Assembly: GCA_020631735.1 (NCBI GenBank)
Contig: CM036160.1
Location: forward strand, 110,900,680 to 110,964,679
DNA: 64,000 nt
Reading direction: 5' to 3'
From: Saccharum officinarum
Lineage: Eukaryota; Streptophyta; Magnoliopsida; Poales; Poaceae
Shown here: positions 24,813 through 34,141 of the stretch, in pieces
Position numbering within the stretch: position 1 is the stretch's first letter
Layout: each line of letters begins with the position of its first letter
The notes under the pieces: generated by a model
Told to the model about the DNA's origin: nothing
Databases searched by the model: none
What the model saw: only the letters and a program-made list of their open reading frames with translations
Position numbers and translations under genes: made by a program

Positions 24813-24975
24813 ATGCCAAATAAAATTAGTTGTATTGGTACTCTTCTTAATTCTACATCTTCTCCCTAATTCTGTGTCTTGTGACAGACAGAGAGATGTT
24901 CAGACTCCAAATTCAGTGTTAGGCCTACTGGATCCTATCTCAATCTCGCGGTGTGTGGCGTATATGAGTATGTAA
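24813..24975 (+). pseudogene. Signal-peptide-like coding island, frame broken at the start
   Basis: Reading from the ATG at 24813, one extra base puts the start out of frame with a run of about 45 codons. That run is a hydrophobic stretch (KLVVLVLFLILHLLPNSVS) followed by Cys and a polar segment (DRQRDVQTPNSVLGLLDP). This is the shape of an N-terminal secretory exon. It lies on the same strand as the GPI-anchor-like exon at 25786. The link between them is inference; no middle exons were identified. Confidence 0.3.
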
Positions 24976-25386
24976 CATGTCTGACTCTACCAAAAGTTGT
25001 TGATGTATGCACAATAAATAGAGCTTCTTGTGTATTTTGTGTATGTATATTTTTGTCCTTTCCATACTAAGTCAGCTCCACGCCTGTAAATATATATGCT
25101 TACATACCTTCTTTGAACTTAACAGCTACAACGTTTTGTACCCTGCTGCATCAGTAAATGCAAGTGCTTGTATCATATATGTATTCAGCTTTTTGATTCT
25201 CCAAGTGGTGCACACAATATGTAATGCATATATAAAGCTCTTTATATATTTATGTAACTCTTAGGTACTTTTGAGCCCATAAATTAAAAATATATGTTCT
25301 ACTATCACACAAAACTACATGTACTTATGAGCGTGCTCTATGGAAAAAATGTGTATCTTACCTTTATAAACCTAAAGGTACTCGCT

Positions 25387-25420
25387 TGCGTGGCACGCAG
25401 GGGGGCGCGCTTTCTACTAG
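25387..25420 (+). mobile_element. Candidate Helitron 3' terminus
   Basis: A 5-bp stem hairpin TGCGT-GGC-ACGCA (25387-25399), a G/C-rich spacer and then CTAG followed by T. Helitrons end in CTRR preceded by a short hairpin and insert before T. The spacer (17 nt) is a little longer than usual, and I could not place the 5' TC end. Confidence 0.35.
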
Positions 25421-25785
25421 TAGTTCACTATCTTGCAGTGTTTTATTTTCTTCCCGGCTGTCTTCAATACTGAAGGTACAAGTTTCACGGGTATGAGTTG
25501 GGGAGTGCTTCCAGGCCTCATGTTGTAATATACTAAAATTCATTATTATATTTCTTCATAATGCACAGTTGTCCTGTTATCTCAGGAAAAGAAAAACATC
25601 TACATATAGTGGGACATCATTTTGCTGCATTAACAGGGTGTGATGGAAAATAGCATGGGAACATGACTAGTGGTGTTTAGGTCATTTTTCAAGTTTTCGC
25701 AATGATGGTGTCATTTCTCAACTGCACAGTTTCATGTAACTGTATTTGATTATTAGTTGCAGTATTTATGCTCAATTTTCTGCAG

Positions 25786-26106
25786 CTGCATACTCTTGTA
25801 TTGGCAGAAAACACTTGTACAGTTCTGGGAAAGGATATGCCCAGCTGCATGCAGCCTCCTCAGGCTGGCTCCCTTGCACAGTTTCTCCGAACCTTCAAAA
25901 CCCAGCCGCCATCTCTGCCACCAATGCCAACACTGAATTCTTCAAGCGTGGAGGAGCCACCTCTTCCTACCGTTGCGTCAAGAGGTGTATCTGATGGTAG
26001 TTCCTCAGGGGGCACCAGAACTCCTGGCACACCTTCTGATGCTCACACGGCTACTATGAATGCTGGCATGTTACTTGTGATGGTTTTCACAGCCCTGCTG
26101 ATCTGA
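25786..26106 (+). CDS. Terminal exon of an unrecognised GPI-anchored-type protein
   Basis: Preceded by a good acceptor (TTTTCTGCAG ending 25785; a second CAG ends at 25807), then open for about 106 codons to TGA at 26104-26106. Features: a Cys-containing start (ENTCTVLGKDMPSCMQPP), a Pro/Ser/Thr-rich linker typical of cell-wall-exposed proteins, small residues (HTATMNAG), and a final hydrophobic tail MLLVMVFTALLI directly before the stop. That tail is the classic GPI-anchor addition signal. I do not recognise the protein. The upstream exons are not evident except possibly the island at 24813. AT-rich 3' flank follows. Confidence 0.4.
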   Translation: MHTLVLAENTCTVLGKDMPSCMQPPQAGSLAQFLRTFKTQPPSLPPMPTLNSSSVEEPPLPTVASRGVSDGSSSGGTRTPGTPSDAHTATMNAGMLLVMVFTALLI

Positions 26107-26462
26107 GAAGACACATGAGACTGTATAGTAGACAACTGAAGCTAATCTATCTCCCTTCGATTCGGGCAAGCTTTGACTGGTGATCTGGTACTAGCACACA
26201 CTTGTTTTCTTGTTGGACTTTGTTGTAGTACTTCTAAATAAGCGTGAGTCGTTCATTTAATAGGTCGAATTGTCGGAAGGCTACGATCACTTATTACTTC
26301 CCAAATATACGTTTATTTAATTACTTATTTTGGAAAATAGGATTAATAAAGGAAGTTTTAGATATAAAAATATTTTTCTAGATCTAATTGATGCTTTTAG
26401 ATTTTTTTCTAGATCTGATCGATGCATGTGTGATCTATTAGATGTAGTAATTTAATTATTTA
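26107..26462. other. AT-rich intergenic sequence, probable 3' flank
   Basis: No gene seen; the first 130 bp could be 3' UTR of the exon ending at 26106. Confidence 0.4.
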
Positions 26463-26582
26463 GGGCCCCTTTGAAATGCATGAATTTAACATGAATTTTA
26501 TGGGAATTTTACAGGAACCAGTTCACTTTCGTAGGAAAAATTGCAGGAAACAGGAATTTTTCCCGGAATCCAAAGGGAGGCT
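26463..26582. mobile_element. Short MITE-like element with CCCTTTG ends
   Basis: Left end GGGCCCCTTTGAAATGCATG and right end (inverted) GCCTCCCTTTGGATTCC are imperfect inverted repeats about 120 bp apart. Superfamily not determined. Confidence 0.45.
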
Positions 26583-27279
26583 TAATATTTTCAAAAATAG
26601 GATAAATATAAGAGAATTTTTAGATATAAAAATCTTTTTTTCTAGATCTGATTGATACATGTGGATGTAGTAAATCTTTTTATTTTAGCTTTGGATATAA
26701 CAAAATTTAATTCGTATAAACTATCTTTTTTTATGTAAGTCACCCATGCTGCACATAGGTGCCCAACGTGCGTATGTGCCGAGTGCAACGAACATAAAAC
26801 TTTACTAGATGCGTACATGAAATTTTACCTGGGCACTTTACATGCTCGGTATGTGTTTTTTTAAGATAAAGAAATATAAGAACGGAAGTGCTAGCGCCCG
26901 GACGTCCTCTAAAACAGTTGCAACATATCTCTAAAACATTTGAAACACTTAAAATATGCGCCTGCAACGTGTGTTTTCAAGCGCAACATCTACTTGTTAC
27001 TTGGACAAATGGAGGCGTCGAAGCGAAGCTCGATGCCGCGGAGCAGGCCCATACATTAGCAGGTGCATAGTGTGCGACTGTTCGGGGCCTCCAAAATTAT
27101 AGAGCCTCCAAATTTTTCACATGACACTAAGTAGTAAGTACGTTGCAATTAATTAACAGTCAGGCCTGTAATCAATAATTTGTTAATTGTAGTTGGCCCA
27201 ACGTAAGGCCATGGCTATCCGCCATGCCTAGCCCACTAGACTGCTTGGGTGACTCATTGGCTTCCCCATACAAAACAGA
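26583..27279. other. Intergenic, nothing recognised
   Basis: AT-rich to 26880, then unclassified mixed sequence. No gene seen. Confidence 0.4.
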
Positions 27280-27993
27280 TTGGCCGGCACCGCTGCTAGA
27301 CGTTGGCAGTTCGGCACTGCAGCGACGACACAACCATCGCCAAGACGCCAAGCCGTCATCCGCCGAGAGCCAACACGTCGGCAGCTCGGTACGCACATGC
27401 CTTTCATCCCCAATTGTTTACGATTGTATCTTGAAAAGCAAATTGGTCGACTCAAGAGCTTCTCCAGGCGCGTGCTGAAAAAGGCTGACTCTCCACTTAT
27501 TCGTGAGCCCTCCAAACAGCCTCCTCCTAAGCCGGTTTTGCCGTGGCGGAGCAGGCGGTTGGCGGCTTAGAGCCTCTCTCGAGTATCTGCTTTCAAGCGA
27601 GGTGAGGTGCTGATCATGCAGCATATGGGCTACACCAAGGGTCCATCAGCGCCATCCGCATCGGAGCTGGAGACCTTTGACCAGGTCTTCGACGGCAACC
27701 TGGCTGTGTTCAATGTCGAAGCACTGGACGCGCTCTTCCCAGACGGTGGAAAGGGCTCATCTAGGCAGCCGCGAAGGCCCAAGGCCACCTCATAGGTCGC
27801 ACCGCTACGTCGGTCTTGGTTGTTTTCCATTTTATGTAATATCGAAACTAGAGCTCTTTCGCTAGGATGGTCCAGCTACGGCTGTTTTAGGTCGACCTCC
27901 TTCGGCGCTCGATAGAAGCGCGTTGTCTGTATGTTTAAACTCTTCTACGTAATACAATGATACGCAAATCTTTTGCGTATTTGAGAAAAAAAA
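27280..27993 (+). pseudogene. LINE ORF1 C-terminal fragment fused to LINE 3' end
   Basis: One frame from about 27280 to the stop at 27793-27795, broken only by TAG at 27568. It shows PWRSRRLAA, KRGEVLIMQHMGY, SASELETFDQVFDGNL and ALDALFPDGGKGS, a pattern I associate with grass LINE ORF1-type proteins. The next 200 bp end in ACGCAAATCTTTTGCGTATT followed by GAG and an A run at about 27983-27993, which is a typical grass LINE tail. Endonuclease and reverse transcriptase are absent, so this is either an internally deleted LINE or a short LINE-mobilised derivative. No target duplication recognised. Confidence 0.55.
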
Positions 27994-28057
27994 CAAATTG
28001 GTTTAAAAATTTGCATTATAATCAGGGAATATTAGAGGAGATTTGCATCATGTCTTC

Positions 28058-28218
28058 TAGAAATAGGTTTTATTCTGGTCATGAAAAACGTAAGAAGAAA
28101 CAGAGATTATAAGCTGCAGGCTGCAGCTCAAACTCAAAGGCGTGCTCTTGATAGATATGTTGTGAAAGGATCTCAGTTTACTTCTCAAAATCAAACCCCT
28201 GGTGCTAATGTTGGCTGA
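28058..28218 (+). pseudogene. hAT-type (TTF zinc-finger) protein N-terminal remnant
   Basis: The first frame reads YSGHEKRKKKQRL and then a stop; a shifted frame continues AAAQTQRRALDRYVVK. Together they resemble the basic, conserved N-terminus of plant TTF-type zinc-finger/hAT-dimerisation proteins (KRKKK..L...QRGALDKF). An 8-bp duplication in AGCTGCAGGCTGCAGCT explains the shift. Only about 50 codons survive. Confidence 0.5.
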
Positions 28219-29066
28219 GGGTCACGCTGAAGATGGTAGCAACACAGTAGAATGATGCTTTTCAGTAGAACATAAGGTCAGATTGTTGCTTAAGTACTTA
28301 TTGTATTGTTTTGGCATCAAGATTTAATATGTTATAAGTACTGTAAGAACAACGTATATTTGAAGCTTTATAACGAAGTAAAGTATGTTATGTCATATTT
28401 TCTAATAAATTTTAGGGCCACATCCCCGTGTTTCGTTCAGGGTCTTACAAATCGTAGGTATGGGCCTGCCGCAGAGTGGCGCAGGGAGGGGATGCCAACG
28501 GGCAGGCTGCTGCCCGACTCCCAGCGACAGGGCGGGCATGTGCAGTCCCCCGCGGCGATGCGCCGCCACGGTGGAGGCGGCTCCTCAGGGCGGTCCATGC
28601 TCTCCCGGCACAGGGTCGAGGGCATCACCACGGTTAGCACCCACGCGGTCGCTGCCAGCCCCCCTCGACCTCTGGTCGCCCTGCATTACTTGCCCCCATC
28701 CCTGCCTCTGCCTCTATGCCCCCAAATCTACAGCTGCTCCTCCTCTTCCTCCTTCCCCTGCAGTAGCAGCAGAAGCGGCACAGGAGAGTGGGAGACTAGA
28801 ATGAAGCTTTTGGGGATCTGGAGAGGGAAGGGCGGGCGGGTTGAGGCAGCTTCTCAAAAGAGGCGAAGCTTTTGCGAGTCCCTAGCCACAACAACTGCCG
28901 TAAAATAATTAGCCTACGACTGGCTGCTCTTGGACAGCGTTTTGGGATGGTCCACAGGCCCACTCAGAGCGTGTCCGGAAGGATGAAGCATCATTGATAT
29001 AACAATCCCAGTACTCATCTTCCCTAATCTTCACCTCGCAGGATCCTGGCCGGGCGGCCAGGCCGG
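28219..29066. other. GC-rich orphan sequence, no recognised gene
   Basis: 28430-28900 is GC-rich and open in two plus-strand frames (up to 200 codons) but the translations are low-complexity Arg/Pro/Ser without a domain. Probably not coding, or a captured fragment. Confidence 0.35.
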
Positions 29067-29591
29067 CTAGCTCGTGGAACATCCTTGTAGATGACGCAGA
29101 GCTTCGTTAGTGTCCGTTATGGGCTCGTAGTCAGGCACCCTGCGGGCGTCAACCTCCTACAGGCTACAGCCCCGCCAACAGCAGTAGGCCCAGCAACACC
29201 GGCTGTGTTTAGTTTCCACCTAAAAATTTTTCATCTCATCACATAGAATGTTTAACACATGCATAGAGTACTAAATGTAGACGGAAAAAAAACTAATTGC
29301 ACAGTTTGATTGGAAAACCACGAGACGAATCTTTTAAGCCTAATTAGTCCATGATTAACCTTAAGTGCTACAGTAACATACATGTGCTAATGACAGCTTA
29401 ATTAGGCTTAATAAATTCGTCTCGCGGTTTCCAGGCAAGTTATGTAATTAGTTTTTTAATTAGTATCCGAAAACCCTTTCAACATCCCATGAAACATCCG
29501 ATGTGACACCCAAATATTTTTCTTTCACGAATTAAACAAGGCCTAGTGCCACCACGGCGAGACGCTAGCTGCTCACCATCTTTACTACCAT
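29067..29591 (-). pseudogene. Small secreted peptide, copy 3 (disrupted by a MITE)
   Basis: The minus strand starts with an ATG at 29591-29589 that aligns with the start of copies 1 and 2. A stop follows after MVVKMVSS. A 343-bp MITE (29201-29543) then splits the leader, which resumes as VLLGLLLLAGL and meets another stop. Past that point the sequence could encode a tail reading VPDYEPITDTNEALRHLQGC, which differs from copy 2. Relative to this copy, copy 2 appears to have lost or replaced sequence in the mature part. Dead by several independent lesions. Confidence 0.6.
29201..29543. mobile_element. Tourist-like MITE, copy 2
   Basis: Ends GGCTGTGTTTAGTTTCC and (inverted) GGCCTTGTTTAATTCG. The interior is shared with 15941-16284 (CTAATTGCACAGTTT, GAGACGAATCTTTTAAGCC, TTCGTCTCGCGGTTT). 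Inserted inside the leader of the secreted-peptide pseudogene; the intact copy at 30240 gives the uninterrupted site. Confidence 0.85.
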
Positions 29592-30133
29592 GAGAAATAT
29601 GTACCCGTACCTGCTTGCGGTTTGTGCTATGTTTGTTGTTATGTACTGTACACAGACATGATACATTTTGGACACATGGATCCAATTCTGAATCGAACTC
29701 TATATCATCAGTGGACGCGAGTCTGATGGACCAACCTCGCTCGCAACATTTTAGTTCATTTCTGTACCTATACATATTGATCGACTGTTTTTTTTCTTTG
29801 AAGGAATATGAAAGACCCCTGCTGGATGAATGAATGAATTAAAAGCCAAAAGGTCCACACAAAAAAAGGATCCAAGAAAATGGAAACAAAGAAAGTAAGG
29901 TAAATTAATTATAGAATGGTTTGCAACAATGAATCAAGTTGCAGGGCAAGGAACTGTTGTCCCTACATTCTCACGGGACAAAAGGAAAAGATACATACTT
30001 GATCAAATTAATATAAGAAGAATCTGTGAGCAGTGGAGACCTCGCGTGCATGCTGCCTTTCTCGCGTGATCAGATTCAGCTGGGTGGCCAGGCCAGCTCC
30101 TGCTGCATCGCGATCTGGTGTATATATACACAT
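29592..30133. other. Intergenic sequence between peptide copies
   Basis: No gene seen. Part of 29690-29740 resembles 2220-2260. Confidence 0.4.
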
Positions 30134-30280
30134 TTATTTGCAGAGCCCGGATTTATGTAGGATAGCGCACATAGGGTCGTCCCTGCCGGCGTCGGCCTCC
30201 TGCAGCCCCGCCATCAGCAGCAGGCCTAGCAGCACTAGCGCCACCACGGCGCTGCTCACCTTCTTTGCTGCGCCTGCCAT
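30134..30280 (-). CDS. Small secreted peptide, copy 2 (complete)
   Basis: 48-codon frame on the minus strand from ATG 30280 to TAA 30134-30136; too short for most gene finders. Residues 1-10 are polar and basic (KK at 6-7), about 11-24 form a hydrophobic core (AVVALVLLGLLLMA), and cleavage after EADA (about residue 31) would be plausible. The remaining stretch GRDDPMCAILHKSGLCK has two cysteines eight residues apart, which could close a small disulfide loop. TATA box 115 bp upstream (30395-30402). The partial copy at 1-82 and the pseudogene at 29067-29591 are relatives. I do not recognise the family; secretion and loop are inferences. An unrecognised intron after the leader could change the C terminus. 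Confidence 0.5.
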   Translation of the reverse strand: MAGAAKKVSSAVVALVLLGLLLMAGLQEADAGRDDPMCAILHKSGLCK

Positions 30281-31040
30281 GATCGATCGGCCGACCGAGA
30301 GATCGATGATGACTTGTACTTTATTCTTGGTGGCGCGGCGGGCGCTGCTGTAATGTTATGTTATTATGGGAAAATAAAGATCTTATCTTAGCTTATTATA
30401 TAGGGGGCGAACCTGAAAATTTTGAGTGGACACTAGGAAATTTAGGGTCCACCGGTTTAATTTGGTCGTTGCTATCATTAGTTCAGGGTTTTCCGTCCCA
30501 CGCCCCCGCCCACTCGGGAACTGCCTTCCTCGTTCCTTACGGTAAAAGATCGCCCGAAATAGAAACTCTCGATTCGCAAAAATATTCTAACCAAAACAGG
30601 TCTCTCTCCATCCAAAACAACACATGCAAGTGCGCACGTCCATCCAATGCAAAGAATCTTCTTACGATAATACGTGTATGCAAGTGTGCCCTGTTACGAG
30701 AGTACTCTTACACTTTGTATGTAGAAAAAAACAACGTTTGGATTTTATGTGTTATATGTATATATGTCTACGGATTAGCCATGGTAAATTTATATTTATA
30801 TATTTGATATTAAAACAGAGTGTTTCTTAAAACCTGCTTTTTTTACCAAAATTGTTCTTCATCTTGTTTTTTTTCTTTCTAAAGTGCCCTCGCGTCTCAT
30901 GTATGGAATCGTACTCTGCCTCACACTGGACAAGAGCTATTCTAACTCATATATGAGCATGGGTTATATATATAAGTCTAAATAGGAAAAAAAAACTCTC
31001 TATCGTCTGGTAGTTAAAGAGAGACGGACCAAACAAATGG
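30198..31040. repeat. Segmental duplication, copy 2 (shuffled)
   Basis: 30198-30800 matches 1-600. 30801-30905 then matches 2488-2606, and 30903-31040 matches 2290-2430. The order of the last two blocks is reversed relative to the window start, and about 1.9 kb present there is absent here. Confidence 0.85.
30395..30402 (-). promoter_or_regulatory. TATA box of peptide gene copy 2
   Basis: TATATAAT, same distance from the ATG as in copy 1. Confidence 0.45.
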
Positions 31041-31072
31041 AGGTGCATGTCATTGTGTTTTGGTAATTGAGG

Positions 31073-31077
31073 GTGGT
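31073..31077. repeat. Solo LTR 1 target duplication GTGGT, left
   Basis: Matches 33224-33228. Confidence 0.9.
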
Positions 31078-31826
31078 TGAAAGCCCAAGTTTGGTTTTGG
31101 TAATTAATGACACCAAGTTGCTAATGTCATTATGTTAAGTGATTTGAACTAGGCATAGCAACACATATGATGAAGGTGCATGGTGGCATGGAGTGATGGC
31201 CACAAGATCACAAAGAGATGGTGCATAGACATGAAATGACGATCATGGTGGAGATGCACATGAAATGATGATCATGGTGATCAAGCATAAGGAGATGGAC
31301 ATCGAACTAAGTGATCAAGGCAAAGGTATAGAATTGATTGAGTAGAGAAGTGATTGACCGGGTTTAGAATTAAGTAGAGAAGTGATTGACCGGGTTTAGA
31401 ATTGATAGCCGACTATCAAGAGGGGCAATCACGGTTAGCTCGTGGATCAAGTGCTACTAGGTCATCTTCTTGAGCATATGCATTAGGATCTAGTAGAGAG
31501 CTAACATATCGTCTTAGAAAATGATTGTGAAAATGCTAACACAGATGCACATGGTGATATACACATGATGGTGTTGGCACATTTGTGAAGGCGGCGGTGT
31601 TTGAGCAGTTGTGAGGGGGTTTGGGATTCCATTGCGCTATCAGGCGTTTTCGGAGAAATGAAATACCTATTTTCCATTGCGCCGGAGGTTGAAAAAATGG
31701 TGAAAGCACGGAAGTGTTTCATGAGCTAAAACATGTGTTTTAGTGATACACATATGAAGAGTAGCTCATAAGTGACAAGAGCGATCAAGCGGAACGAGAA
31801 AACGACGAAGATTCGCTGAGTTGTGA

Positions 31827-32291
31827 GCAACAGACGTTGGCGCCGCGAGCAACAGACGCGGGCACGCAGCGTCTGACGCTAAACCCTAGCAGCGCGGCGC
31901 TGGACGTGGCGACGGACGTGTGGTTGGTCGCGCGACAGACACTGACGTCAGCGTCTGTCGGCTACGCGCAGAGGAAGCGGAGTGAGCTGTGGAGCGACAG
32001 ACGCCAGGCCGCGTCTGTCGGGCGATCACCGGACGCGTCTGTCGCGTGATAGCGCGGTTCCGGTCCTTACTGGACCGCGTCTGTCGCGCGACGGACGCTG
32101 AGGGTGCGGAGCGTCGGATGCGTCTGTCGCCCACGACAGACGCTGGGTCACGAAGCGTCGAACGCGTCTGACGCTGGGATTTCGACCGTTAGCTTTGAGC
32201 GTGTGGGGACACGTGGCGCGAGGAGAACGCGACAGGCGCTGGGTGTGCGTCTGTCGGCTTGGCGACAGACGCTACTGTGCAGCGTCTGTCG
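31827..32291. repeat. U3 palindrome cluster of solo LTR 1
   Basis: Three exact CGACAGACGC and seven exact GCGTCTGTCG, the same monomer as in the Copia element. At 32028-32044 a hybrid palindrome joins ACCGGACGC (the monomer of solo LTR 2) to GCGTCTGTCG. TATA follows about 55 bp downstream of the cluster. Confidence 0.85.
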
Positions 32292-32344
32292 CCCCCGAAA
32301 TTTGTCCAGTGAAGGGTATAACAGCTAGTGGCGTTTCCATTCGC

Positions 32345-32351
32345 TATAAAT
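32345..32351 (+). promoter_or_regulatory. TATA box of solo LTR 1
   Basis: TATAAAT, followed by the conserved GGTGGCCGGCC found after the TATA boxes of the sister LTR. Confidence 0.6.
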
Positions 32352-33223
32352 ATGTGGTGGCCGGCCCTGGGGGGTTCTCTCTTGTACATTTGAGATATTG
32401 AGGCATACTTTGAGCTAGAGAACTTCCCCTCCACTCATCTTCTTGCTTGGTTGCATACTCTAGAGAGATTGAGTGAGATTCAAGTGCGTTGTATTGAGAG
32501 TTGCATCTAGTGGCACTTGATTCTTGAGTTTGCTGCGGTTTGCTTGTTACTCTTGGGTGTTTCCTGACACCCTAGACGGCTTGGAGCAGCGATGGTGTTG
32601 AGCTCGTGATTGGAGATTGTTTCGAGCCTCACTAAGTGATTGTGAGGGGTTCTTGAGCCTTCCCCGCGAGAGTTCGCAAATTAGCTACTCTAGTGAAGCT
32701 CGTGGCTTGGAGGATCCCCATCTTGTGAGTGGATGTGCGGCACCCGCTGAGGGTTCAACTCTTGATAGTTGATTAGCTCGCGATCCATCAAGTGGGTGCA
32801 TCGCCACAACGAGGAGTAGCTTGCCGGGAAGCAAGTGAACCTCGGTAAAAACCTTGCGTCATCTCTTTGCCGAGGATTTCTCTTGTGATTGCTCATTGTG
32901 ATTGATTCTTCGAGTGCATTGCTTCTCTACATCGTTGGTATAAGAATCAAGTCACTTGCTCTTTACTTTCTTGTACTAGTCCTTGTGTAGTTTGCTTAGT
33001 GTAGCTTATCACTTAGGGATAATTAGTTTAGAGACTTAGCGTTGTTGGTGTGAACTAGAGATCATAGCCTTGCACTAGAATTGTATTTGTGGCTTGCATA
33101 AAAGTAGTTGAGCTAGTGCTAGAATTAGCTTCGCCATCTTATTTACTAACTTGTTGTTTAGTAAAGCTTGTAGAATATTTAAATAGGCTATTCATCCCCC
33201 CCTCTAGTCATTTGGACCTTACA

Positions 33224-33228
33224 GTGGT
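33224..33228. repeat. Solo LTR 1 target duplication GTGGT, right
   Basis: Matches 31073-31077. Confidence 0.9.
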
Positions 33229-34141
33229 AGTCTTTATGATGGTTTAAACCAGGCTAGCAGCAGTCTTGTATCTGAGAAACCACCAATTGCAATTGGGTTG
33301 ACTGAATGGCCATTCTAGACACCTGAAGCCTCTCAATGCCAGAACTCTGATTGTCAAATTGTGGGAAACAAATTCTACCAATTGATTAGTGAAGAATCTC
33401 ATCACTCAAAATGGGAAGAGTTTAGGAGAGGGGCACTGTCAGATAGCATGAATGAGGATTGTGCTAACCTGCTAAGAAGAATGGAACTGGAGGAATCTGA
33501 TTCTGAGGTGGATACTTTTAAATCAGAAATGGCTATGGATGAAGAATTAATTTCTCTAGGAGAACTAGTAAAAGATAAAGAAGCTAATTGTGTTGATAAG
33601 AGCCAACAAGTGGAGGACATACAAAATGTACAAGTTCAAGAGGAGGTGATGCAACCTAATGGTGAGCAAGAGGTTGTGCAAGCTAACAAGAGGCAGAAAA
33701 GGCAATGGGGACCCTCCTTGAGAGTTGATCGCCCTAGGAGAGCTCCAGAAGATGAAAGAACAGTTATGCAAAAAGCTCAAGATCTTAAAAAGGATAGAGA
33801 TAAAATGCAAGGTATGGCCAAAACGACTTCTTTTGAAAGCAATGAAGTGTTATTACAAAAAGCTAAGAGTGTGAATATTTCTTTTGGTACTGATAATAAG
33901 ATAGTACATGAAAAATTGAATAACTTGAAAAGTAAGGAGCTGGGTGGTATTGTGATTTTTTAGAACAATAACCCGGAGGTTAACCTCCCTAGCAATCTAG
34001 ATGTAGAGATATCAGTTGAGGATTTTCCTCCTTTAAATGATGTGTGTGTTGGTAGCATCAAGGAACCTGATAACAGGGATCCTAAATCTTGGGTTGAGGT
34101 AGCTTCTAAAAGCTGTGCTGGTAATTTAGATATAATCACAA

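Larger units (their letters stand above)
31078..33223 (+). mobile_element. Solo LTR 1 (Copia-type family 2)
   Basis: Begins TGAAAGCCCAAGTTTGG and ends GACCTTACA, 2146 bp, with GTGGT on both sides and no internal element sequence, as left by recombination between two LTRs. It shares end sequences with solo LTR 2 (39553) and, less closely, with the Copia LTRs. Contains a palindrome cluster and a TATA box. Confidence 0.95.

Noticed and set aside
33224..33235. GTGGTAG after solo LTR 1 read as a primer binding site (implying more internal element)
   Set aside because: GTGGT is the target duplication and the LINE reading frame continues directly after it.
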